DNA of 64,000 nt from CAZRGV01 sp964599655. Lineage in GTDB: Bacteria; Planctomycetota; Planctomycetia; Isosphaerales; Isosphaeraceae. The stretch spans positions 1 through 64,000 of the forward strand of contig CAZRGV010000013.1 of NCBI GenBank assembly GCA_964599655.1, read 5' to 3'. A model generated the notes under the pieces. That model worked only from the letters and a program-made list of their open reading frames with translations. It ran no database searches and was not told where the DNA came from. How positions within the stretch are numbered: position 1 is the first letter of the stretch; each line of letters starts with the position of its first letter. Shown one piece after another: positions 44,826-55,066 of the stretch. The position numbers were made by a program, and so were the translations under genes.

Positions 44826-47800
44826 GCGTCCCCGTCAGACCTCAATCGCTCACGTCCCAGCAAGAGTCGGCCCTTCACGTCAAGGGTGCCAGCGTGGCAC
44901 TCAGCGCCGGTGCGGGCTGTGGCAAGACGCTGGTTCTCACCGAGCGGTTCCTCCGACTCCTGGAGGGCCCGACTCCCCTTCCGCTTCGCTCCATCGTCGC
45001 ATTGACGTTCACCGAAAAGGCGGCTCGGGAGCTTCGCGAACGAGTCCGGCTCGCCTGTAGAAGACGGCTCGATGAAGGAGTCGACGCCGCCTACTGGCGA
45101 TCCATTCTTCGAGGGCTCGAGGCGGCCCCGATCGGGACGTTTCACGGATTCTGCGGCGAATTACTTCGACGGTTTCCGATCGAGGCGGGGATCGAGCCCG
45201 GTTTCGCGATCGTCGAGGAAGCGATCGCTCCGACCCTCCGGGACGCCGCGCTCTCGTCGTGCTTTCGACAATGGCTCGCCAGCGGTAACGAGGATCTCCG
45301 AATCCTCGCCGTTGAGTTCGGACTGTCCGCCGTCCGCCAGGAGCTGACCGACCTGATAACCGATCGAGGAGGGAACGACTACCAGTCCTGGGCCCTGCGA
45401 AAACCCGACGAGATCGTCGCGATCTGGGAATCCGCGTGGAAATCGAAGGTTCGCCCACGAATCCTCGAATCGATTCTCCAGAGTGGCGAATCCCTGATCC
45501 ATCTGTTCGATGCTCATCCATGTTCTCATAATGTAATGCAAAAACGTATCGACTTCATGAGACAACATGTGCCCTTGATTACCGGCAGCGCGGATCCTGT
45601 CGGGTTGCTTTCGACCCTTCGAGAACACGCGGTGGTAAAAGGGGGCGGCGGGAAGAGCGACTGGCCGTCCGAGGAGGCGTTCGAGGAAGTCAAGGCGAGG
45701 CTCACGACGTTTCGCGGCGAGATTGACAAGGCGTGCCAGGCTCTGGAGTTCGACGAGTCGGGCTCGCTCGATGCGGCGGAGTACGGGGTTCGATTCGCCA
45801 GGCTCGCTTCGGAAGCCGTCGCGAGGTACGACGATTGGAAACGCTCTCGCGGCATGATCGATTTCGACGATCTGCTGCTGAAGACGCGCGACCTGCTACG
45901 CGATGGTCCTCCGTCCGTTCGTGAAGAACTTTCAAAGTCCATCGAGGTCATCCTGGTTGATGAGTTTCAGGACACCGACCCGGTGCAAGGGGAAATTCTC
46001 GAGCTCCTGGCAGGCCCCGAGCTTTGCCAGGGACGGTTGTTCCTGGTCGGTGATGTCAAGCAGTCGATCTATCGATTCCGAGGCGCACGTCCCGAGCTTT
46101 TCCAGGAGTTTCGCGAGCGGTTTCCGGTCGCGGGCCAACTCGCGTTGACCGACAACTTTCGAAGTGTTTCCCAGATTATCGATTTTGTGAACGCGCTCTT
46201 TGGCGATCATTTTCGAGGAGAAGAACACTTGCTTCGAGCGGCGTCGAGGGCTCGTTCGCACGAGGAACCGCCGGTGATCGAGTTTCTCTGGGCGGAGGAC
46301 CCGGCGCACGACCAGACGGGAAAAACGCCCGTCGCGCGACGACGAGCCACCGAGGCCCGATGGATTGCGCGGCATCTCAAGAATCGGCTCGACGCGGGTT
46401 GGCCGATCTGGGACTCGAAGGAATCCTGCCTTCGCGATGCCAACCCGGGAGATGTTGTGTACCTCTTCCGAACACTCAACGACGCCGCCGCCTATGAGCA
46501 CGCCCTGGTCCAGGAAGGGCTCGACTACTACATCGTCGGTGGCGCGGCCTTCTTCGCTCAACAGGAAGTCCTCGACCTGATCAACCTGCTCTCGTCGATC
46601 GAGGACCCGCTCGATGAGCTGGCATTGGCCGGTGTTCTGCGAAGTCCTTTTTTCGGAGTGAGTGATGAGGGCCTGTACTGGTTGGTCGCTCGTGGCGGCG
46701 ACCTTCCCACGGGCCTCCTGCAATATCAGTCGATCGAGGATCTCTCCGCGCGAGATCGCCAGCGAATTGCGAGGGCCCATGAGTCCTTGAGACGATGGCG
46801 CTCAACGAAAGATCATGTTTCGATTGATACCACTCTTGAGCGCGCGCTTGACGAGTCGGGTTATGAGGCGGCCCTGCTCGGAGAACATCTGGGGGAGCGG
46901 AAGCGGGCGAACGTCCGGAAACTCGTGCGGCTGGCGCGCCGTTTTGACGCTCAGGGAGGCATGACGCTCGCCGACTTCGTGGCCCGGCTTCGCGCCGATT
47001 TACGCAAGCCCCCTCGCGAGGAACAAGCCGCGACGGTTGATGAACGAGGCGATGCCGTGCGTCTCATGTCGATTCATCAAGCCAAGGGTTTGGAGTTCCC
47101 GATCGTGGTGGTTCCCGACCTGGATCGGGGTATTCCCGCGATACGCGACAGGGTCACCTTTCATTCCGATCTTGGCATTCTTGTGCAACCGCCGAACGAT
47201 CCCGACACCGGTGAGAGCCGCGGCACAAGTCTCGGATGGACCGTGTTTCGCCAGATCGAAGCCAGGGAAGAGGAGCAAGAAGCCCTCAGACTTTTTTATG
47301 TTGCGGTGACGCGAGCACGCGACGCGCTGATTCTTTCGGCCGGCCTGTCCGCGACCGAGGAGCCGAAATCCCCGGCGCTTCGACTTCTCGCGGATCGTTT
47401 CGACCGGGAAACCGGCCATTGCAAGGCGCGATTGCCGTCGGATTGGACCTTGCCCGCCGTTCACGTGATCCTTCAAGAGCCGCCAGCAACGCAGCGGGTC
47501 GCCAGGTCAAAGCCCGCTCGCAATCACCTGGCGGTCGCCCGGACAATCCAACAGAGTCGTCTCGAGCCAGAGCTGCCTCTTCCGACTTCCATTTCCCGCC
47601 CTCGATGGATGGATCTTGATGCATTGCGCGCGCTCGAACCGACCGCCAGGAGTGTGGACCGACTCCTTCGAGCGATACTCAACGATTCGGAATCCCTGGA
47701 TCTGAGCCGGCTTTCGAGCGTTGGTGAGCGCGCGGCGCGGGTCGTCATCCCCATGGCTTCCGCCGATCTGGTGGAGGAAACCATCCTCCGGGTCTCCACC

Positions 47801-48148
47801 TGGCTTCGCAGTCGTGTCGCGCAGGACTTAGCCGGATCAACGGAGATCCTTCGAGCCATCGAGTGGGTGCTGACCTGGCCGCCGGGATCGCAGGACGCGA
47901 CGACCTTTCGAGGCAGGACGGAGTTTGCCTTTCGCGATTCCGAGGGAGTTTGGCAACTCGCCGTGCTGGCCGAGGCCTCCGTGTCGGTCGCACACGAGCG
48001 GCTCCGTCTGCTCCTATCCGCGAGGGCCCTTGGGCTGGAACCTCTCCGTCGAGGCTGGATCGTGCGGCTTGGTCCGGGGGGCGGAATTCTGGAGGTGGAC
48101 CAATTCGAGGATCGCGAGATTGAGAACGCGATCGAAGCGGTTTTATGA
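44822..48148 (+). CDS. addA: AddA-like UvrD/Rep helicase subunit, nuclease domain apparently inactive
   Basis: The 1,108-residue protein is a UvrD-superfamily helicase coupled to addB by an ATGA overlap (start 44822, addB stop 44823-44825). Helicase motifs: I SAGAGCGKTLVLTERFL (about 30), Ia ALTFTEKAARELRER, II VILVDEFQDTDPVQ (about 378), III LFLVGDVKQSIYRFRGA, IV/V MSIHQAKGLEFPIVVVPD and VI LFYVAVTRARDAL (about 823). AddA usually ends in a RecB-type nuclease. Here the last 190 residues keep only a short nuclease-like fold (TEFAFRDSEGVWQLAVLA..LLLSARALGLEPLRRGWIVRL) without a GxxxHxxLE/DYK catalytic set. The complex would therefore have ATP-driven unwinding in AddA and cutting only in AddB. 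Confidence 0.87.
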   Translation: MSVPVRPQSLTSQQESALHVKGASVALSAGAGCGKTLVLTERFLRLLEGPTPLPLRSIVALTFTEKAARELRERVRLACRRRLDEGVDAAYWRSILRGLEAAPIGTFHGFCGELLRRFPIEAGIEPGFAIVEEAIAPTLRDAALSSCFRQWLASGNEDLRILAVEFGLSAVRQELTDLITDRGGNDYQSWALRKPDEIVAIWESAWKSKVRPRILESILQSGESLIHLFDAHPCSHNVMQKRIDFMRQHVPLITGSADPVGLLSTLREHAVVKGGGGKSDWPSEEAFEEVKARLTTFRGEIDKACQALEFDESGSLDAAEYGVRFARLASEAVARYDDWKRSRGMIDFDDLLLKTRDLLRDGPPSVREELSKSIEVILVDEFQDTDPVQGEILELLAGPELCQGRLFLVGDVKQSIYRFRGARPELFQEFRERFPVAGQLALTDNFRSVSQIIDFVNALFGDHFRGEEHLLRAASRARSHEEPPVIEFLWAEDPAHDQTGKTPVARRRATEARWIARHLKNRLDAGWPIWDSKESCLRDANPGDVVYLFRTLNDAAAYEHALVQEGLDYYIVGGAAFFAQQEVLDLINLLSSIEDPLDELALAGVLRSPFFGVSDEGLYWLVARGGDLPTGLLQYQSIEDLSARDRQRIARAHESLRRWRSTKDHVSIDTTLERALDESGYEAALLGEHLGERKRANVRKLVRLARRFDAQGGMTLADFVARLRADLRKPPREEQAATVDERGDAVRLMSIHQAKGLEFPIVVVPDLDRGIPAIRDRVTFHSDLGILVQPPNDPDTGESRGTSLGWTVFRQIEAREEEQEALRLFYVAVTRARDALILSAGLSATEEPKSPALRLLADRFDRETGHCKARLPSDWTLPAVHVILQEPPATQRVARSKPARNHLAVARTIQQSRLEPELPLPTSISRPRWMDLDALRALEPTARSVDRLLRAILNDSESLDLSRLSSVGERAARVVIPMASADLVEETILRVSTWLRSRVAQDLAGSTEILRAIEWVLTWPPGSQDATTFRGRTEFAFRDSEGVWQLAVLAEASVSVAHERLRLLLSARALGLEPLRRGWIVRLGPGGGILEVDQFEDREIENAIEAVL

Positions 48149-48186
48149 GAACCGCTCCAGGGTGAGGCTTTCTGTCGTCAGAAAAT

Positions 48187-50085
48187 CTACTTAGATGTTG
48201 ACTTGAGTTCACGTTGCGCGATCTCGGTCACGGTGTCCGCGATCTCTGGCATCGATCGTGCGTAGGCCAGCCATTTTCTCTGCAGATCGGCAAATCCATC
48301 GATCTGATAGCTCGTTTTCAGCGCCGCCTCGATTCCTTGCCGCTGGGTGTCGCGCACGAACTGGATGAACTGCGCCGGGCTCCCCTGCTCGACAAGGAAT
48401 CGCGTCAGCGAGATACTCTGTGCATAGTAAAGTGGCCAGTGCTTCCCATCGGGATAGTCCATGGCCATGAGCTTGTTCAATTCAAATAATTTTCCCTCGG
48501 CCAGCGGCCTGGCCAGCTCCGAGGCGCGACGGCTTTGTTCCGAGACAGGTTCAGCGAGGACGGCCATTCCTTCGTCGGCCCATCGTGGAATCTGTTGTTC
48601 CGAGAATAAGTCGACCAGGACGATGTGGGTCACCTCGTGCGGGAGGATCGCCGTTTCCAATCCGGGATGATCGGCTCGAAGGTTAATCCGGCGCGCGGTG
48701 ACACGCCCCGCCATCAGTCCTGACGTCGAGAATCCGGGAGACTCCTCCGCCTGACCCGTCATCTGACTGTAAATCGATGCCGTCGGATAGAGATAAATGT
48801 CACAACGGGGTGTCCAGGTCATCTTCGGCGACGCACCCGTCCATCGGCGGCTTTGCTCCTCGCGGATGGTTTCCGCGATTCGTGAAACTCTCCGCGCGAG
48901 TTCTTCATTCGCGTGCAGAATGCGGAAGTTCGGGGTTTCCCACACCTGCCAGTTGCCGAACGGGGCTGCCGGCTTACCCGGAAACGATTGCGGGTTGAGT
49001 GACGTCGTCGACGTGGTGCCGGGGTTCGAAGGCGCAGGTTCCGCGGGGCGTCGAGGCGAAGTGGGCACATCCCTCGAATCACGAGCCGGTGCGAGAGCCG
49101 GTGCGTTCTTGTCCTCACGGGACGGAACGGATTGGCCGTCGTCGGGCGAGGCGCCTCGGAGGATGATTCTCTTGGGATCGGCCTTGCGACTCTGGGCTGA
49201 GCGTTCGACGACAAGGTTTCGGAGATATTCGTCGTACCAGTTCTTGGGACTCAACTGTCGGATTCGAAGGATTTCGTCATGAATCGAGGCCCACTCCTCG
49301 CGCGTCCGAGGCGGGGCGTTGATTCGTCGAACGACGGCGAATCGTCGGCAGTAGGCCCAGGCATCTTTTCGAGAGTCCGGCAGCGTCCCACGACGGGCCA
49401 GGGAGGCGTACCTCGTTCCCGCTTCGTCGTATCGCTTCGCCAGAAACGAAGCATCCGCCAGAGCCAGTTCCCGCTCGTTCAGATCAGTTGGAGAAGGCGC
49501 TGTCGCGGAATCTGACTTCGAGGAAGAGGATGTCGACTCTGTCGAAGCCTTGGGGCCGTGGGTTGTCTTCGTTGAGACAGCATCGATCCCACGTTCCGAG
49601 TCGGGTGCGATCGGGCCCGGCTCGAGCGCTTTCAACGGACTGGCTTCGGTGGGCTGGGAAGGGGAATCGACCCGCGCGTTTCGAGGCGGTTGGGCCGTCG
49701 CTTTCGGAAGATCGAGGACTTCCCCGTCGGTCGTCGGAGAGAGATTTGGAAGCGGGGCGGGCGGGTTGGGTCGAGGCTTGGAAGCACGATCCAGAATCGC
49801 GAGGTTTTCGCGATAGAGTTCCGCCTCTTGCGGGTTGCCAGCGGCGTCCGCCTGCTGCGCCGCGAGGTTGTAGGCGGTCCTGAGTAATTCGAGAATCGAG
49901 GAACGGTCGTTCGCCGACGCCGTGGGCAGAGCGGTTTCGAGTAGGGCAATCGATCCTCGCGCATCATTGCGTTCAAGCAGCGATCGTGCGGACTCAAGAG
50001 GATCCTGATCGGTAGAGGCCGAAGCGATGCCGGAAAGAAGGAAGCAGAGAAGGGCCGTCGCGGCCCGCGCTCGGAAGCATGGCAT
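48187..50085 (-). CDS. DUF1570 metallopeptidase-like exported protein
   Basis: A 632-residue protein with a signal peptide (1-23), a helical TPR-like N-terminal part (about 28-105), a long low-complexity Pro/Ser/Thr/Lys linker (about 105-205), further helices (205-300), a second linker (300-380) and a C-terminal peptidase-like domain (about 385-620). This last domain has the zincin-type sequence LPHEVTHIVL with HExxH, and PRWADEGMAVLAEP with the downstream Glu typical of gluzincins. Planctomycetes have many DUF1570 proteins; substrates are unknown. It is convergent with addA (stops 38 nt apart). Confidence 0.85.
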   Translation of the reverse strand: MPCFRARAATALLCFLLSGIASASTDQDPLESARSLLERNDARGSIALLETALPTASANDRSSILELLRTAYNLAAQQADAAGNPQEAELYRENLAILDRASKPRPNPPAPLPNLSPTTDGEVLDLPKATAQPPRNARVDSPSQPTEASPLKALEPGPIAPDSERGIDAVSTKTTHGPKASTESTSSSSKSDSATAPSPTDLNERELALADASFLAKRYDEAGTRYASLARRGTLPDSRKDAWAYCRRFAVVRRINAPPRTREEWASIHDEILRIRQLSPKNWYDEYLRNLVVERSAQSRKADPKRIILRGASPDDGQSVPSREDKNAPALAPARDSRDVPTSPRRPAEPAPSNPGTTSTTSLNPQSFPGKPAAPFGNWQVWETPNFRILHANEELARRVSRIAETIREEQSRRWTGASPKMTWTPRCDIYLYPTASIYSQMTGQAEESPGFSTSGLMAGRVTARRINLRADHPGLETAILPHEVTHIVLVDLFSEQQIPRWADEGMAVLAEPVSEQSRRASELARPLAEGKLFELNKLMAMDYPDGKHWPLYYAQSISLTRFLVEQGSPAQFIQFVRDTQRQGIEAALKTSYQIDGFADLQRKWLAYARSMPEIADTVTEIAQRELKSTSK

Positions 50086-50146
50086 GACGTTCCGTGTCCT
50101 GCGTTGTGGTCGGCTTCGGCCGGCGGAAAAGACGTGTCAATTGATG

Positions 50147-50175
50147 CTGATATGATCTATTAGTGCGCAGGCCAA
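50147..50175 (-). promoter_or_regulatory. Candidate promoter for the DUF1570 gene
   Basis: On the minus strand TTGGCC (50170-50175) and TATCAG (50147-50152) are 17 nt apart, about 60 nt before the DUF1570 start, in a locally AT-richer patch. The rest of the 345-nt gap 50086-50430 shows no gene or convincing hairpin. Confidence 0.3.
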
Positions 50176-50430
50176 ACAGACCTCGTCCCTGAGGTATCGC
50201 CCGGGCACCGGCGCCTGAGTCACCGCTTTCCTGTAGGCATTGGGGGCTTGGCCGGAATCGCGGGCATTCGTGGAGCGACCGGAGTATCCCTCGCCCGCGA
50301 GATCACGTCAAGGCGAACTCGGGGTGGTTGCCGCGCACTCAAGGGTGACGGCGACCACCTTTCCGAGCGGCCTTGGTGAGACGATTCGACCTGCCGGCGA
50401 GATCGTCGCGATCAACGACGCCCGAATGGT

Positions 50431-51891
50431 TCAGGCCAGAATACCCTTGATGGGATGCTGGTCCAGAACGCCTGTCAATCTCATGTCGAGGCCCTGGAAC
50501 TTGTAGGTCAGGCGGCGATGGTCGATTCCGAGGCAGTGGAGGATCGTCGCATTGATATCATGAATATGCACGGGATCCTTCACGATGTTATAGCTGAACT
50601 CGTCGGTTTCTCCGTAAACCACGCCGGGCTTGATGCCACCGCCAGCCATCCACATGGTGAAGCACTTGGGATGGTGGTCTCGGCCATAGTTTTCCTTGGT
50701 GAGGTTGCCCTGGCAGTAGATCGTGCGACCAAACTCGCCGCCCCAGATGACCAGCGTGTCGTCGAGCAAGCCCCGCTGCTTGAGGTCCTGAATCAGGGCG
50801 TAGCTCGGCTGATCGATGTCACGGCACTGGTTCGGCAGGTCATGCGCGACGTTCGCGTGCTGGTCCCAGCCTCTGTGGAAGATCTGCACGAAGCGCACGT
50901 TTCGCTCGGCCATTCGGCGGGCCAGCAAGCAGCTTGCGGCGAATGTGCCGGGTTTCGTCACGTCGGGACCATAAAGATCGAGGGTTTGTTTGGATTCGCC
51001 CGAGAGGTCCATCAGATCGGGAACCGAGGACTGCATTCGGAACGCCATCTCGTACTGGGCGATCCTCGCCTGGGTTTCGGGATCTCCAACTTCGGCAAGT
51101 TCTTTCTGATTCAGATGGGCCAGCGTGTCGAGCATGCGACGGCGCGTTGAGCCGTCGACGCCTGGAGGATTCGTCAGAAAGAGCACCGGATCGCCGATCG
51201 AGCGAAGTGCGACCCCTTGATGCTTGCTGGGCAGGAAGCCGGAACCCCAAAGGCGATTGTAGAGGGCCTGAGCGTCCTTCCGGCCTGTCCAGCTTGCGGT
51301 CATTACCACGAAGGCCGGCAAATTCTGGTTCTCGGTGCCGAGACCGTAACTCAGCCAGGCTCCCAGGCTGGGCCGGCCGGGAAGCTGGTGGCCGGTGCAA
51401 ATGTAGGTGATCGCCGGGTCGTGGTTGATCGCTTCGGTGTGTACGGATCTGATGATCGCGAGGTCGTCAACCATCTTCGACGTCCAGGGCAGCAGTTCAC
51501 TGACCCAGGCGCCCGACTGGCCATGCTGCTGGAACTTGTAACGGGACGGAGCGATCGGGAATCGGGCCTGACCACTGGTCATGGTCGTCAGCCGCTGGCC
51601 CATTCTCACCGTTTCCGGCAGGTCCTTGTCGAACCACTCGCCCATCTTCGGCTTGTAGTCATACAGGTCCATCTGCGACGGCGCGCCCGACATGAACAGG
51701 TAAATCGCGCGCTTGGCCTTGGGGGCGAAGTGCGGCAGACCCGGCAAGCCACCCGTCGATGGGACCGATGCCGCGAGGCCAGGAGGCGAGGGCAGCAACG
51801 ACGCGAGCGCGGCCGAACCCAGACCGACCGCGGACCGGCCAAAGAAATGCCTGCGCGTGATTGCCTGGACGTGTTCTCGAATGGGATCCAT
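50431..51891 (-). CDS. DUF1501 family exported protein
   Basis: A 486-residue DUF1501 protein with a Tat-type signal (ITRRHFFGRSAVGLGSAALASLL). Family motifs are LFMSGAPSQMDLYDYKP, GTENQNLPAFVVM, HRGWDQHANV, WGGEFGRTIYCQG, GRDHHPKCFTMW and ATILHCLGIDHRRLTY. It follows the PSCyt1/DUF1553 gene by 19 nt on the same strand, the classic planctomycete two-gene operon. It is probably periplasmic. Enzymatic activity is unproven. Confidence 0.93.
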   Translation of the reverse strand: MDPIREHVQAITRRHFFGRSAVGLGSAALASLLPSPPGLAASVPSTGGLPGLPHFAPKAKRAIYLFMSGAPSQMDLYDYKPKMGEWFDKDLPETVRMGQRLTTMTSGQARFPIAPSRYKFQQHGQSGAWVSELLPWTSKMVDDLAIIRSVHTEAINHDPAITYICTGHQLPGRPSLGAWLSYGLGTENQNLPAFVVMTASWTGRKDAQALYNRLWGSGFLPSKHQGVALRSIGDPVLFLTNPPGVDGSTRRRMLDTLAHLNQKELAEVGDPETQARIAQYEMAFRMQSSVPDLMDLSGESKQTLDLYGPDVTKPGTFAASCLLARRMAERNVRFVQIFHRGWDQHANVAHDLPNQCRDIDQPSYALIQDLKQRGLLDDTLVIWGGEFGRTIYCQGNLTKENYGRDHHPKCFTMWMAGGGIKPGVVYGETDEFSYNIVKDPVHIHDINATILHCLGIDHRRLTYKFQGLDMRLTGVLDQHPIKGILA

Positions 51892-51910
51892 GGCTGGCCT
51901 CTCTGTTCGG

Positions 51911-54900
51911 TTAGCCCTTGGTGATCACTTCGTCGAGATTGAGCAAGAGGTTCGCGATCATCGTCCAGGCCGCCAGTTCGTTTGGCGGCAGGGTGGCGTC
52001 GGGCTTCGATTCTCCGGTCGTGATCAGTTTCTTGGCCGCCTCGACGTTCTCGGAGTAGGTCTTCATAAGATCGTGGTATGCCGCGATCAGCTCGCGGAAC
52101 TCCTTGTCGTCGGGGCGCCTGGCGGTTACGAGCCGGAACATGAAGGTGATTCGATCTTCGGGCGTCGATCCCCCCTCGCGGAGCGTTCTCTCACCCAGCC
52201 CGCGGGCTGCCTCGACGTATTGTGGATCGTTCAAAAGCATCAACGCCTGGAGTGGTGTATTGGTCCGCTCGCGACGAACGGTGCAGGCCTCGCGCGACGG
52301 GGCGTCCAGGATGCTCATTTCAGGCGGGGGCGCGGTTCGCTTCCAGAAGGTGTACAGGCTGCGACGATGAACCTTCTCGTTGCCCTGGTCGGCCACGAAT
52401 TTCGCCGTGTTGCTGCTGGTGTAGCCGACTGCCTCCCAGAGACCGGGCGGCTGGGGTGGCTTGACGCTCGGTCCGCCGACCTGTTCGACCAGCAGGCCGC
52501 TCAGAAAGAGTGCCTGATCCCGGAGCATTTCGGCGTCGAGCCGGAATCGGGGCCCTCGTGAGAGAAGCCGGTTGGCGGGATCTTTCGCGAGCCGATCGTT
52601 CGTGATGTGAGACGATTGTCGATATGTCGCTGACATCACGATCTGTTTCAAGAACGACTTGGTGTTCCAGCCGCCTTCACGGAACTCCACGGCAAGCCAG
52701 TCGAGCAGTTCCGGATGGCTGGGTGGTTCCCCCTGTGAGCCGAAGTCCTCGGATGTCTTCACGAGCCCCGTTCCAAACAACTGCTGCCAGAAACGGTTCA
52801 CGGTGACCCGGGCCACGAGCGGGTTACTCGGATCGACCAACCATTGGGCGAAGCCGAGCCGGTCGCGAGGCGCGTCGTCGGGCAGTGGCGGAAGGAATGC
52901 CGGTACCTTCCGGTCGACTTTTTCCCCCTTCTGGTCGTACTCGCCTCGCTTCAGGATATAGGCCGGCTTGAGCGGCTTGCTTTCCTTGAACACCAGGGTT
53001 GTGGAGATCTGGTTGTTCAGATCGTTCCGTTGTTTCTCGACGTCGGCGAGTTGCTGGTGCAAGGGATCGAAGATGGATCGCGTCTTCGCATAGGCATGTT
53101 CGACAAAGTAATCCCGAAGTTTCGCCTTCTGGGCGTCGCTCCGCTTGCTCCGGTCGAGCTTGACGATCTCCTGAAGCTCCTTGGGCAAGGAGGAGGCTGC
53201 CCCCATCGCTCGCTGGGCTCGAATCCAGGAAGAGAGGGTCTCGTAGGTCTGGCCCTCCTGCGGGGTCCACGTCTCAAGCCCAGCCGTGTCCCAGTAGACG
53301 GTTCCTCCGTGCTGCGTGAAGGCCCAGCCCGAGACGGTCGAACCCGCCTTCAGGCCGACCTTGGCGGCTTCCACTTCCAGGCGGACCCACTTGCCGGTCA
53401 CGGGTAACGGACCGACGTGATGCCGTTCCGTGGACTTGTCCTTGCCGTACTCGATCAGGTTTTCGCCCCAGTAGGCGCGGTGTTTCCAGCCGTCCGTGTG
53501 CCACTGGAGCATGATTTCCTTGGGCGGATTGGTTGGATCAATGAAGACGTAGGCAAAGAGGGTGTCCCCTTCACCGATCTTGAGCGCCGGCTTCGCGTCG
53601 GTGAAGAAGTGCTGGCTCTGGCCCTCCGCGGACCGTCGGAAGGATTTTTCGCCGCGATGAACCGGATGCTCGGGCATCGTGACGAAGTCCCAGGGCTTGC
53701 CGTTGCTGTCGTTGTTCGTGGGTTGCGCGCCGGGCGGAAGGGCGTCGTCGAACCAGACGTAATCGGCTCGAGCGACGAACTCGGGAAGGTTCGCGTCGAT
53801 CGACTCGTCGTACGAGGTCTTGGCGACCTGGTCGCGGATCGATTCGCGCAATTCGGCGATCTTCTGGTCCATGGACTTCAACGCCGACTCTTGCGCCTCG
53901 GTTGGCACTTGAACGACGGGTGGGTACTTCGCGGCGTTGCCGTCCATCTCGCTGCCGTCGAGGCTATTGAAGAAGGCGAAGAGCGAGTAAAAATCTCGCA
54001 TCTTGATCGGGTCATACTTGTGGTCGTGGCAACGGGCGCAGCCGATGGTCAGTCCGAGAAAGACCGTGCCGTTGGTTTCGACCCGGTCGATGACGTTTCG
54101 GACGTAGAACTCCTCTTCGATCGCACCCCCTTCGTTGGTGGTCACATGGGCGCGGTTGAACCCGGTCGCGATGATCTGGTCACGGGTTGGGTTGGGGAGC
54201 AGATCGCCGGCGGTTTGTTCGATCACGAACTGGTCAAACGGCTTGTTGTCGTTGAAGGCTTTGATGACCCAGTCGCGATAGGGCCAGATCTCGCGATAGT
54301 TGTCGAGGTGAAGGCCATGGGTATCGCCGTAACGGGCGGCATCGAGCCAGAAACGCGCCATGTGCTCGCCATACCGGGGGGAATCGAGCAGGCGATCAAC
54401 AACCTTCTCGTAGGCGTTGGGTGATCGGTCGTTGACGAAGGCGTCCACCTCCGAGAGGGTCGGAGGCAACCCAGTCAGGTCGAGCGTGACGCGACGGATC
54501 AGGGTTTCGCGGTCGGCTTCGGGCGACGGTTGCAGCCCTTCGGCTTCGAGCCGAGCGAGGATAAACCGATCGATCGGGCTCCGAGGCCAGGTTGTGTTGG
54601 ACACCTCCGGCAGGGCGGGCCGCCGTGGGGGCAGAAACGCCCAGTGAGACGACCACGCCGCCCCTTGCTCGACCCACTTCCGTATCAACGCCACCTGATC
54701 GGGGGTCAGGGTTTTTCCACTCTTGGCGGGCGGCATGTGGATCGAGGGATCGTCTTCCTCGATCCGGAAGATGAGTTCACTCTCGTCCGGCGCGCCCGGC
54801 ACGATGGCCTTGACGCCGTCTTTCAGCTCCGCCAATGCGCCTTCGGGAGTATCGAGCCGCAGACCCGCCTTCCGTTGCTCCTCGTCGGGACCGTGACAGG

Positions 54901-55066
54901 CGTAACAAGCATCCGACAGGATGGGACGGATGTCCCGATTGTAGTCGATCTTCGCCTTCGGAGAGTCCGCGAGGGCGTGCCCCGCCGCCAGCAAGGCAGC
55001 AAGCATCACGATCACGGGGAGCGTTCGACCCGTCGGATTCGTCCGGCAACGTGACCGCAAAGTCAT
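51911..55066 (-). CDS. PSCyt1-DUF1549-DUF1553 protein
   Basis: The 1,051-residue protein has a signal peptide (about 1-34), a Planctomycete cytochrome C (PSCyt1) domain with CYACHGPDEEQRKAGLRLD (Cys54, Cys57, His58) and HMPPAKSGK, then DUF1549 (from about 155; SPIDRFILARLEAEGL, LDLTGLPPTLSEVDAF, CARCHDHKYDPI) and DUF1553 (about 780-1050; NPLVARVTVNRFWQQLFG, PSHPELLDWLA). A lectin/laminin-G-like insert lies between them (about 490-660; HPVHRGEKSFRRS, GDTLFAYVFIDP, WVRLEVEAAKVGL). The ATG at 55066 has GGGAG eight bases upstream; the frame further upstream is not conserved. It is probably a periplasmic haem protein that works with the DUF1501 partner encoded just downstream. Confidence 0.92.
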   Translation of the reverse strand: MTLRSRCRTNPTGRTLPVIVMLAALLAAGHALADSPKAKIDYNRDIRPILSDACYACHGPDEEQRKAGLRLDTPEGALAELKDGVKAIVPGAPDESELIFRIEEDDPSIHMPPAKSGKTLTPDQVALIRKWVEQGAAWSSHWAFLPPRRPALPEVSNTTWPRSPIDRFILARLEAEGLQPSPEADRETLIRRVTLDLTGLPPTLSEVDAFVNDRSPNAYEKVVDRLLDSPRYGEHMARFWLDAARYGDTHGLHLDNYREIWPYRDWVIKAFNDNKPFDQFVIEQTAGDLLPNPTRDQIIATGFNRAHVTTNEGGAIEEEFYVRNVIDRVETNGTVFLGLTIGCARCHDHKYDPIKMRDFYSLFAFFNSLDGSEMDGNAAKYPPVVQVPTEAQESALKSMDQKIAELRESIRDQVAKTSYDESIDANLPEFVARADYVWFDDALPPGAQPTNNDSNGKPWDFVTMPEHPVHRGEKSFRRSAEGQSQHFFTDAKPALKIGEGDTLFAYVFIDPTNPPKEIMLQWHTDGWKHRAYWGENLIEYGKDKSTERHHVGPLPVTGKWVRLEVEAAKVGLKAGSTVSGWAFTQHGGTVYWDTAGLETWTPQEGQTYETLSSWIRAQRAMGAASSLPKELQEIVKLDRSKRSDAQKAKLRDYFVEHAYAKTRSIFDPLHQQLADVEKQRNDLNNQISTTLVFKESKPLKPAYILKRGEYDQKGEKVDRKVPAFLPPLPDDAPRDRLGFAQWLVDPSNPLVARVTVNRFWQQLFGTGLVKTSEDFGSQGEPPSHPELLDWLAVEFREGGWNTKSFLKQIVMSATYRQSSHITNDRLAKDPANRLLSRGPRFRLDAEMLRDQALFLSGLLVEQVGGPSVKPPQPPGLWEAVGYTSSNTAKFVADQGNEKVHRRSLYTFWKRTAPPPEMSILDAPSREACTVRRERTNTPLQALMLLNDPQYVEAARGLGERTLREGGSTPEDRITFMFRLVTARRPDDKEFRELIAAYHDLMKTYSENVEAAKKLITTGESKPDATLPPNELAAWTMIANLLLNLDEVITKG

